From Phycisphaerales bacterium (GTDB taxonomy: Bacteria > Planctomycetota > Phycisphaerae > Phycisphaerales > UBA1924), in NCBI GenBank assembly GCA_022843545.1, contig JALHNL010000016.1, positions 1-47,590 of the forward strand: 47,590 nt of DNA. The letters run 5' to 3'. Of this stretch, positions 17,319 to 24,881 are shown one piece after another. The stretch's first letter is position 1, and every line of letters starts with the position of its first letter. Under the pieces are notes generated by a model. It had not been told where the DNA came from. It searched no databases and was given only the letters and a program-made list of their open reading frames with translations. Position numbers and translations under genes: made by a program.

Positions 17319-19847
17319 ATGCCGATCCGTCTGGTTCATCCCGATCAAATCGCCGAAGCGTGCGACCCTCGCGTGGTGGGCGGCAAGGCGGCGGGCCTCG
17401 CCCGCCTGCGGGCTCGGGGCCTGCCCGTGCCGCCCTGGTTCGTCGTTGTCGCAGACGGCGAAGGCGAAGTAGCCGCGGCCTCGGTTGATCTGATCGCCGC
17501 CGCGGCGCTTGTCGCCGGCCCCGAAGGCCTGGTGGCAGTCCGGTCATCCGCGCTCGAAGAGGACGGGCAGGAGCACAGCTTCGCCGGGCAGTTTGAGACC
17601 TACTTGAACGTCGCCGCCACCGAGGCGCCGGATCGCGTGGCACGCGTCGTCGCATCCGGGAAGTCCGCCCGCGTGATCGCTTATCGGCGCGAGCGAGGGC
17701 TGACGGGTGATCCGCCGCCTCCGGCCGTGATCATCCAGCGGATGCTCCGCCCCGACTTCGCGGGCGTGGCGTTCAGCGTCGATCCGGTGACCGGCGCGGA
17801 CAACGCGGTGGTCGCGGCGGTTCGTGGAGTGGGCGACGCGCTGGTCAGCGGAGAACAGGATGCCGACACATTCAAGGTTGACCGCGCGGGGCGCATCGTG
17901 GAGCACGCTCTGCCTCCCGCCGGTGCCATCGGGCTCTCGCAGAGCATCGTCACCCGGATCGCGTCGGTCGCCCGCGATATCGCTTTGAAGTCCGGGGCTC
18001 CGCAGGACATCGAGTGGGCCGTGCTGGGTGAGGACCTGCACGTGCTGCAGGCCCGCCCCGTCACCGCCAGGCCCGCGCCCATGGCAGCAGACCCGGGCAC
18101 GCTGTGCATCTGGGACAACAGCAACATCACTGAAAGCTATCCCGGGGTGGTCGGCCCGCTCACGTTCTCGTTTGCCCGGCGCGCTTATGAAGAGGTCTAT
18201 CGCTCGTTCTGTTCGCTCATGGGGGTGAGCCCCTCCATCATCGAGAGTTCGGGGAGCGTCTACTCCAACATGCTGGGGCATATCCGCGGGCGGGTCTACT
18301 ACAACCTGCTCAACTGGTATCGCCTCATCGCCATGCTCCCGGGCTACTCGTCCAACCGCCGCTTCATGGAACAGATGATGGGCGTGAGCGAGAGCCTCTC
18401 CGACGAACTGGCCGAGGCCGTTGGCGGGGCTGACGCCCTGCGTCGAGGGGGAGGGCGCTGGGCGCTCATCCGAGCCATGCTGCGGATCGAGGCCCGTCGC
18501 CGCGCTCTGCCCCGCATCATCCGCGATTTCTACGGCCGACTCAACCGCGTGCTCGCCTCACCTTCCCGCCCGGTGCAGGAGATGCGACTCGACGAACTCG
18601 CCGCGTACTACCGCTGGCTGGAGCGCGAACTCCTCCGCCGCTGGGACGCCCCGATCCTCAACGACTTTCTGGCCATGATCTTCCACGGGCTGCTCCGCTC
18701 GCTCTGCGCCAAGTGGGTCAGCCCGGCCGATCAGGCCCTGCACAACGACCTGGTGCGCGATGTGGGCGGGGTCGTCAGCGTTGAACCAGCAGTACGCATC
18801 CGCCAAATGGCCGAGATGGCCCGCCTCACGCCCGACCTGGTGCGGACGCTCCAAACCGCACCCGCGGACCGGATGATGCGCGAGCTCAGCGCCCACTCCG
18901 CTCTCAAGCAGGCCTTCGATGACTACGTCGCCCGCTTCGGCGACCGTTGTCTGGAGGAACTCAAGCTCGAAAGCCCGACTCTCGTCGATGACCCCACCTC
19001 GCTCCTTCGCGGCATCGGCCATCTGGCCGCGAGGCTGAATTCCGGCGTGCCGGAGCACAACCTCCAGCAGGACGACCGCCTGCGGCGGGCTCAGAGTCTG
19101 GTCCGCACCCGCCTGAAATGGCACCCGCTGCGCCGCCTTGTGCTTTCGTGGATTGTCCGCCACGCACGCGACCGCGTGCGCGACCGCGAGAACCTGCGAT
19201 TCGAGCGCACACGGATCTTCGGACGCGTGCGCCTCGTGTTCGCGACGATCGGACGCCGCCTGCTTGAGTCGGGGGCGCTCGACGATGCCCGCGACGTCTT
19301 CTTCCTCCAGGTTGAAGAAGCCCTGGGATACATCGAAGGCTCCGCGACCACGCTCGATCTCAAGCGGCTGGCCTCGCTGCGCAAGTCTGAGCATCTCGCG
19401 TTGCTGGCGGAGCCCTCACCGCCCCAGCGCTTCAGCACGCGTGGGTCGGTCAACCCGCTGTCGGCCACGGCCCGCCCTCGCGATGCCGCCCCGGGCGCGC
19501 CCCTCGACCCGGTGACGCGGCGCGGGCTGGGGTGCTGCGCCGGCGTCGTCCGAGGTCCGGTCAGGGTGATCCGCGATCCACGAGGAGCCGAACTTCGTCC
19601 GGGTGAAGTGCTCGTGGCGGAGCGCACGGACCCCGGCTGGGTGATGCTCTTTCCCGCCGCCGCGGGGATCCTGGTCGAACGCGGAAGCCTGCTCTCGCAC
19701 TCCGCGATCGTCTCCCGCGAGATGGGTATCCCCGGCGTGGTCTCGATCCCCGATCTGACGGCTTGGCTGCGCGACGGAGACATCGTCGAGTTTGACGGCT
19801 CCACGGGCGTCGTCCGCCGGGTCTCGCCGGGAGAGGCCCCCGCATGA
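17319..19847 (+). CDS. PEP/pyruvate-binding dikinase-type enzyme (RPH/PEP-synthase-like)
   Basis: An 842-residue protein with the three-part plan of PEP synthase and rifampicin phosphotransferase. The N-terminal ATP-grasp domain shows GGKAAGLARL (21-30) and a VRSSALEEDG block followed by SFAGQFETYLNV. The central domain of about 430 residues opens with WDNSNITESYPGVVGPLTFS (from W265), much like rifampicin phosphotransferase and unlike true PEP synthase. The C-terminal swivelling phosphohistidine domain has the motif LLSHSAIVSREMGIPGV with the phospho-acceptor H794. The TIM-barrel pyruvate domain of PPDK is absent. Such enzymes split ATP and move the beta phosphate through the histidine to an acceptor. 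Embedded in a lipid operon, the acceptor may be a lipid or an alcohol intermediate rather than an antibiotic (inference). Confidence 0.85.
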   Translation: MPIRLVHPDQIAEACDPRVVGGKAAGLARLRARGLPVPPWFVVVADGEGEVAAASVDLIAAAALVAGPEGLVAVRSSALEEDGQEHSFAGQFETYLNVAATEAPDRVARVVASGKSARVIAYRRERGLTGDPPPPAVIIQRMLRPDFAGVAFSVDPVTGADNAVVAAVRGVGDALVSGEQDADTFKVDRAGRIVEHALPPAGAIGLSQSIVTRIASVARDIALKSGAPQDIEWAVLGEDLHVLQARPVTARPAPMAADPGTLCIWDNSNITESYPGVVGPLTFSFARRAYEEVYRSFCSLMGVSPSIIESSGSVYSNMLGHIRGRVYYNLLNWYRLIAMLPGYSSNRRFMEQMMGVSESLSDELAEAVGGADALRRGGGRWALIRAMLRIEARRRALPRIIRDFYGRLNRVLASPSRPVQEMRLDELAAYYRWLERELLRRWDAPILNDFLAMIFHGLLRSLCAKWVSPADQALHNDLVRDVGGVVSVEPAVRIRQMAEMARLTPDLVRTLQTAPADRMMRELSAHSALKQAFDDYVARFGDRCLEELKLESPTLVDDPTSLLRGIGHLAARLNSGVPEHNLQQDDRLRRAQSLVRTRLKWHPLRRLVLSWIVRHARDRVRDRENLRFERTRIFGRVRLVFATIGRRLLESGALDDARDVFFLQVEEALGYIEGSATTLDLKRLASLRKSEHLALLAEPSPPQRFSTRGSVNPLSATARPRDAAPGAPLDPVTRRGLGCCAGVVRGPVRVIRDPRGAELRPGEVLVAERTDPGWVMLFPAAAGILVERGSLLSHSAIVSREMGIPGVVSIPDLTAWLRDGDIVEFDGSTGVVRRVSPGEAPA

Positions 19848-20971
19848 GCACCGAGATCTCGCAGCACGCCGATTTCTCGGGCATCCGCTACGCCCAATGC
19901 TGGGAAGACGCCGATGTGCTGCTGCGCGGTCTGGACATCCGCTCAGGGGACACGTGCCTCTCGATCGCCTCCGCCGGCGACAACACCCTGGCGCTGCTCA
20001 CGGCCGACCCGGCCCGCGTGGTCGCGGTGGACCTCAGCGCGGCGCAGCTCGCCTGCCTCAGGCTCAGGATGAGCGCCTATCGCGCGCTTTCTCACGATGA
20101 ACTCCTTGAACTCGTCGGCTCGCGCCCCAGCAGCCGCAGACCGGCCCTTTTCGCCCGCTGCCGGTCCGCGGGAGGGCTTGACCGCGACACCGCCGCGTTC
20201 TGGGATGGCCGCCCCGAGCTCATCCGAGCCGGTATTGGCTCCGCCGGCCGGTTCGAACGCTACTTCGAGATCTTCCGCCGCTGGGTGCTCCCCCTTGTTC
20301 ATGGCCGGCGCACAGTGGGTGAACTGCTCCGCCCCAAGTCCCCGGACGAGCGCGCAGACTTCTTCGCTTCCGAGTGGAACACCCGCCGCTGGCGGCTGCT
20401 CTTTCGGCTCTTTTTCTCGCGCTGGACCATGGGGCGGCTTGGGCGAGATCCGCAGTTCTTCCGCTACGTCGAAGGCTCCGTTGCCGATCATCTGATGTCG
20501 CGCGTGAAGCATGCGCTGTGCGTGCTGGACCCGGCGAGCAACCCCTACCTTCACTGGATCCTCAGGGGCACCCACGGAGACGCGCTCCCGCTGGCTCTGC
20601 GTCCCGAATACTTCCGCACCATCCGCGACCGGCTGGACCGGGTCGAGATTTACCACGGCTCCATCGAGTCCTGTCTCGACGAGGCTCGTGGAGGGCCTCG
20701 CTTCGATCGCTTCAATCTCTCCGATATCTTCGAGTACATGAGTCCGGATGCCGGCGCCGTTCTGCTCCGGCGGATTGCCTCGGCCGCTCGTCCCGGGGCG
20801 CATCTCCTGTACTGGAACATGCTCGCCCCCCGCTCGCGCCCTCCCTCGCTCTCACGGGAGATCGAACCTCTTGAGGCTCTCTCGCGTGAGTTGCACGCCG
20901 ACGACAGGGCGTTCTTCTACAGCCGTGTGGTGCTCGAGCGCATCATCGCCCCCCCGGAGCGCGAGGCTTGA
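19844..20971 (+). CDS. BtaA-like DUF3419 S-adenosylmethionine aminocarboxypropyl transferase
   Basis: A 375-residue protein of the DUF3419 family, whose characterised member BtaA transfers the 3-amino-3-carboxypropyl group of S-adenosylmethionine to the hydroxyl of diacylglycerol, the first step of betaine lipid (DGTS) synthesis. The entry block RYAQCWEDADVLLRGLDI is typical. The SAM-binding loop is SIASAGDNTLALL with SAGDN at 43-47, followed by the acidic strand VVAVDLS, and the family's late block FDRFNLSDIFEYM is present. ATGA overlap with the upstream gene. No N-methyltransferase (BtaB) is encoded in the operon, so the product may stay an aminocarboxypropyl lipid or the acceptor may be a prenyl or polyol lipid instead. 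Confidence 0.86.
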   Translation: MSTEISQHADFSGIRYAQCWEDADVLLRGLDIRSGDTCLSIASAGDNTLALLTADPARVVAVDLSAAQLACLRLRMSAYRALSHDELLELVGSRPSSRRPALFARCRSAGGLDRDTAAFWDGRPELIRAGIGSAGRFERYFEIFRRWVLPLVHGRRTVGELLRPKSPDERADFFASEWNTRRWRLLFRLFFSRWTMGRLGRDPQFFRYVEGSVADHLMSRVKHALCVLDPASNPYLHWILRGTHGDALPLALRPEYFRTIRDRLDRVEIYHGSIESCLDEARGGPRFDRFNLSDIFEYMSPDAGAVLLRRIASAARPGAHLLYWNMLAPRSRPPSLSREIEPLEALSRELHADDRAFFYSRVVLERIIAPPEREA

Positions 20972-20973
20972 AC

Positions 20974-22329
20974 ATGAGCGATGCGCCCGTACTGATCGGC
21001 GTGCTCGCCGCCGTGGGCCTGCTTCTCGCGGCTTTGCGACGTTGGCAGCGGTGCACGCCGCCTCCGCCCGCGGAGCATGTCCGCAAGACCGCCCACATGC
21101 TGGTGGGGCTGCTCGCCGCGACCTTTCCATGGATCTTCGCGTCCGACTGGCCCGTGATCACGCTCTGCGCCGCGTCGCTGACGCTCATGATCCTGCTGCG
21201 AGCGGTCCCCCGACTCCGAGACTCCCTGGGGAGGGTGACGAACGCGGTGAACCGTCCGTCGTGGGGCGAACTGCTCTTCCCCATAGGCATCGGCGCCGCC
21301 TGGGTCATCTCGAACGGCGAGGCTCGCCTGTACGTGATCCCGATGCTCTTCCTGGCCTTGGGCGATGCCGCCGCGGCGCTTGTCGGGCGCGAGCATGGCT
21401 TCACCCGCTTCCGCACCACCGACGGCCGCAAGTCGGTTGAAGGCTCGCTGGCGTTCCTGATCGTCGGCTTCGCCTCCGCCATGGGTGCCCTGCTGGCGCT
21501 CGCGCCCGACATCGGTCCGGCCCGCGGCGCGCTCATCGCCCTTCTGCTTGGAATCCTGCTCATGGCGTTCGAGGCCGTCTCATGGCGCGGACTCGACAAT
21601 CTGATCCTCCCCGTGATGGGCGTGCTGCTCCTGCGCATCTACCTCGAGATGCCCGCGTCTGACCTCATCGCCCGCCTCGCCGCCTTCGCCTTGCTCTTCG
21701 TCGCCGTCATCGCCTTCAGGCGCAGCACCACCCTCATCGGCGAGGGCGTGCTCGCCTCCGCGTTGTACCTCTACTGCGCCTGGGCGCTGGGAGGGTGGGA
21801 CTGGCTCGCTCCGGGCGTGGCCGTCCTCGCGGGTGCGGCCACCTTCCCGCGCAGCCCGCTGGTTCAACGCTCGGCGATGCACGGGGTCTTCCCCGTTCTC
21901 GCTCTGGCCGGGCCCTCCCTGGCCGCACTCATCCTTCATGTTCGCGCGCCAGAGTGGGGCGTGGGCTGGACCGCGTACGCCACCGGTCTTTCGGCGGCGC
22001 TGGCCATCATCTCCGTCGCTCAGCGCCACCCCGATCTCGACCGCTGGCCCGCACCCAAGGCGTGGCCATGGGCCGTTGTGATGTCGCCACTGCTGGTGTG
22101 CGGAGCCGGGCTCCTTCTGCGACGGTCGGAGCCTGCGGAGATCCTGAGGACCCTGCCGATCAGTGCGTCCGCCGCGACTCTGGCGGTGCTCGTCTCTTTC
22201 CATCCGGCCGCGTCTCGACGCGTTTCCGCCGGGCCGATGTGGACCGTTCGCGCAATCGCGTGTTCGCTCGCGGTCGCCCTTGGCGCTGGGCTGGATAGCC
22301 TTCTGCCGGGTGCACCGCAACCCCCGTGA
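20974..22329 (+). CDS. DGK1/SEC59/VTE5-like CTP-dependent lipid kinase, membrane protein
   Basis: A 451-residue polytopic membrane protein. The three motifs of the dolichol kinase/phytol kinase/DGK1 group (within the CdsA-like superfamily) are present: HVRKTAH (35-41), GDAAAALVG (130-138) and RKSVEGS (152-158). Members phosphorylate dolichol, phytol or diacylglycerol with CTP. The conserved kinase covers about the first 220 residues; the remaining half is more hydrophobic helices that I do not recognise, making it about twice the usual length. The ATG at 20974 is preferred over a TTG six bases upstream; it lies two bases after the previous stop. Likely role: phosphorylating a prenol or lipid alcohol in the pathway (inference). 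Confidence 0.8.
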   Translation: MSDAPVLIGVLAAVGLLLAALRRWQRCTPPPPAEHVRKTAHMLVGLLAATFPWIFASDWPVITLCAASLTLMILLRAVPRLRDSLGRVTNAVNRPSWGELLFPIGIGAAWVISNGEARLYVIPMLFLALGDAAAALVGREHGFTRFRTTDGRKSVEGSLAFLIVGFASAMGALLALAPDIGPARGALIALLLGILLMAFEAVSWRGLDNLILPVMGVLLLRIYLEMPASDLIARLAAFALLFVAVIAFRRSTTLIGEGVLASALYLYCAWALGGWDWLAPGVAVLAGAATFPRSPLVQRSAMHGVFPVLALAGPSLAALILHVRAPEWGVGWTAYATGLSAALAIISVAQRHPDLDRWPAPKAWPWAVVMSPLLVCGAGLLLRRSEPAEILRTLPISASAATLAVLVSFHPAASRRVSAGPMWTVRAIACSLAVALGAGLDSLLPGAPQPP

Positions 22330-23285
22330 CGCCGTCGAGCCGAGCCATGTTCATCCGTCACCTCACGCCCGCAAGCGACCCCGACAGGGATCTGTGGTCA
22401 GACGGTGCGCGGTGCGCGTGGAGCGCTGGCAGCGCCCGGTGCGCGGTATGGACCTCCTCCACGGCGTCCTTGAACGGCTCGCCCATCGGGGTGATCGGTC
22501 GGTTCTCCGCAACCCGTGCCGACGAGGCCGCCGCCGTTCTGAGCCAGGCCTGCCGCTTCCTCGCCGATCATGGCTTTCGCACCGCCGTCGGTCCGATGGA
22601 CGGCAGCACCTGGCGCTCCTACCGCCTGGTCACTGAGTCCGACGGCTCGCCGCCGTTCGCCGGCGAGCCCGCGAACCCCGACCAATGGCCCGGGATGTGG
22701 GTGTCAGCGGGCTTTGCTCCTCTCGCCACCTACCACTCTTCGCGAACCGAGTCGTCCGCTCCGAGCGAAGACGAACTTCAGGCAACCTCGGCCCGGGCTC
22801 GATCCGCCGGCCTGCGGGTCAGGGCCATCGACACCTCTCGCCTCAGCGCCGAACTCGACGCGCTCGGCACGCTCTGTCTGGAGGCGTTCGCGGACAACTT
22901 CCTGTACACACCGATCGCTCGCGCCGAGTTCGTCGCCCGCTTCGCCCCGCTCCTGCAACGCGTGGACCCGCAGCTGCTGTTCATGGTCGATGATCCGGAC
23001 CGCCCGGGCACGCTCGCCGCGGCGCTGCTCACCTACCCGCACGCGCCCGGGGGCTCCTCCACTCCCGCACTGGTGCTCAAGACCATCGCGGTCGCTCCCA
23101 GATGGCGAGGTCTGGGCCTCGCGGGTTGGCTGTGCGATCTGGCCCGCGCCCGGGGCGAGACCATGGGCCTTCGGAGCGCCATCTTCGCCCTGATGCACGA
23201 CGACAACCCCTCCGCCCGCATCAGCCGCCGTTCCGCCCGGGTCTTCCGGCGATACACGATCCTTTCAAGGTCACTTTCCGGATGA
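22326..23285 (+). CDS. GNAT-fold N-acyltransferase
   Basis: A 319-residue protein with a C-terminal GNAT domain. The acyl-CoA pyrophosphate loop is seen as RWRGLGLAGWL after the strand LVLKTIAV (about residues 248-268), followed by a helix and the strand AIFALMHDDN. The N-terminal half has a second, degenerate GNAT-like portion (AVGPMDGSTWRSYR ... GMWVSAGF), a two-part layout seen in YghO-type proteins. GTG at 22326 overlaps the upstream stop as GTGA, suggesting coupling; an ATG at 22347 is an equally possible start and would remove seven residues. Next to an acyl-AMP ligase, it could transfer an acyl group to the amine of the aminocarboxypropyl product (inference only). Confidence 0.72.
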   Translation: MTPSSRAMFIRHLTPASDPDRDLWSDGARCAWSAGSARCAVWTSSTASLNGSPIGVIGRFSATRADEAAAVLSQACRFLADHGFRTAVGPMDGSTWRSYRLVTESDGSPPFAGEPANPDQWPGMWVSAGFAPLATYHSSRTESSAPSEDELQATSARARSAGLRVRAIDTSRLSAELDALGTLCLEAFADNFLYTPIARAEFVARFAPLLQRVDPQLLFMVDDPDRPGTLAAALLTYPHAPGGSSTPALVLKTIAVAPRWRGLGLAGWLCDLARARGETMGLRSAIFALMHDDNPSARISRRSARVFRRYTILSRSLSG

Positions 23286-24859
23286 ACCTTGCTGTTCACC
23301 TTCTGGCTCAGGCCCGCTCGCGCCCTGACCAACCGGCGCTGATCCGCACCCAGACCGGACGCGACGAGGTGGTCACCTTCGCGGAGCTTGCCGATCGCTC
23401 CGCACGCGTCGCTGCCCTTCTCCGCACGCTGGGCGTGAACCAGGCAGACCGCGTCCTGCTGCTGGTGCCCATGTCAGCCGACCTTTACGCCGCGCTTTCC
23501 GCCGTGCTTCGCATCGGTGCGGTTGCCACGCTCATCGATCCCTCAGCCGGTCTGGCGCACCTGCGCTCGGCCTGCGCGCTGGCCCGCCCGCGCGCGCTGA
23601 TCGCGGTGTCCCGCGCGCAGTGGTTGCGTGCGCTCTGCGGCCCGTTACGCGGTATTCCTCTCAAAGTCACCATCGGCCGCCGTTGGCTTCCCGCGCACTC
23701 ATGGTCCGAGGCTGACCGGCTCTCACCCGAAGGCCCACCGATGGACCTGCCACCCGACGCGCCAGCTCTGCTCACATTCACTTCCGGAAGCACGGGCCGG
23801 CCCAAAGCCGCCGTGCGCACGCACGCGCTGCTCGACGCTCAGCGTCGCGCCGTCATCGCCGCGCTGGATCTGCATCCGGGCTCGGTCGATCTCACCACGC
23901 TCCCCGTCTTCGTCCTCGCCAATCTCGCCGCCGGCGTCACCAGCCTGCTCCCCGATGCCGATCTGCGCCGCCCCGGCGCGATCACTCCCGCCCCGCTGAT
24001 CGAGCAGATCCGGCGCCACCGGCCTCACTCGATCATCGCTTCCCCGTCGCTGTTGCAGAGGGTCGCGGCGGCCTGCCACTCAGGGGCCGAGCGACTCGAC
24101 TCCCTCTCCCGCGTGTTCACCGGCGGCGCGCCGGTCTTCTGGCACGCGCTCGACGCGCTCCGCTCTCTGGCGCCGGACGCTCGCGTGGTGGCCCTCTACG
24201 GCTCCACCGAGGCCGAGCCGATAGCCGAGGTCGGGCTCGACATGCTCACGCCGGGAGATCGCGATCGCACCCGCGCCGGCGGTGGCCTGCCCGCGGGCCG
24301 CCCCACTCCCGAGACCCAAGTCCGCATCATCCCCGACCAGTGTGGACGCCCCATCCCGCCAACCAGCCCCGACGAGTTCGCAAGACTCTCCCTGCCGCCC
24401 GGCCAGATCGGCGAGATCGTCGTCACCGGGCCGCACGTACTCAAGGGCTACTTGGACCCGGCCCACGACGCGGAGTCCAAATTTACCGTGGGCAGCACGG
24501 TCTGGCACCGCACGGGCGACAGCGGGCATCTCGACGACTCCGGACTCCTTTGGCTCACGGGCCGGTGCGCCGGGCGCATCAGCGATGACCACGGCGTCAT
24601 CTATCCCCTGCAGGTGGAAGCCGCCGCCCACCTGATCGCCCCGCTTCGGCGCGCGGCGCTGGTGCCGCTGCGCGGTCGACGGGTGCTCGTCGTCGAGGCC
24701 GACGCAGCCGATCTCGACTCCGAGGGGCTGATCCGGGGCCTGCCCTTCGCACGCCTGAGCGAGGTCAGGCGAGTAGATCGCATCCCGGTGGACCGCCGCC
24801 ACAACGCCAAGATCGACTACGCGGCCCTGAAGGACTCGCTCGCAGGGCTCCGAGGCTGA
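23282..24859 (+). CDS. AMP-binding acyl-adenylate ligase (OleC-like)
   Basis: A 525-residue member of the adenylate-forming (ANL) superfamily, which activates a carboxylic acid with ATP. The P-loop is TFTSGSTGRPK (near residue 165), A5-type YGSTEAEPIAEV follows, and TGDSGHLDDSGLLWLTGR is the A7-A8 hinge region. The A10 block DRRHNAKIDY carries the catalytic lysine (near residue 510). The wording of that block, and a proline-rich insertion after the A5 motif, resemble OleC, the beta-lactone synthetase of bacterial olefin pathways, but OleA, OleB and OleD are absent. The ATG overlaps the GNAT stop (ATGA); the longer upstream frame lies inside that gene. It is the last gene of the operon, ending 22 bp from the convergent rseP stop. 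Confidence 0.85.
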   Translation: MNLAVHLLAQARSRPDQPALIRTQTGRDEVVTFAELADRSARVAALLRTLGVNQADRVLLLVPMSADLYAALSAVLRIGAVATLIDPSAGLAHLRSACALARPRALIAVSRAQWLRALCGPLRGIPLKVTIGRRWLPAHSWSEADRLSPEGPPMDLPPDAPALLTFTSGSTGRPKAAVRTHALLDAQRRAVIAALDLHPGSVDLTTLPVFVLANLAAGVTSLLPDADLRRPGAITPAPLIEQIRRHRPHSIIASPSLLQRVAAACHSGAERLDSLSRVFTGGAPVFWHALDALRSLAPDARVVALYGSTEAEPIAEVGLDMLTPGDRDRTRAGGGLPAGRPTPETQVRIIPDQCGRPIPPTSPDEFARLSLPPGQIGEIVVTGPHVLKGYLDPAHDAESKFTVGSTVWHRTGDSGHLDDSGLLWLTGRCAGRISDDHGVIYPLQVEAAAHLIAPLRRAALVPLRGRRVLVVEADAADLDSEGLIRGLPFARLSEVRRVDRIPVDRRHNAKIDYAALKDSLAGLRG

Positions 24860-24881
24860 ACCGATCCGTCCGCGCGGCGCT

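Noticed and set aside
20968-20973. TTG start for the lipid kinase gene
   Set aside because: It overlaps the previous stop, but the ATG two codons later is a stronger start with the same coupling distance.
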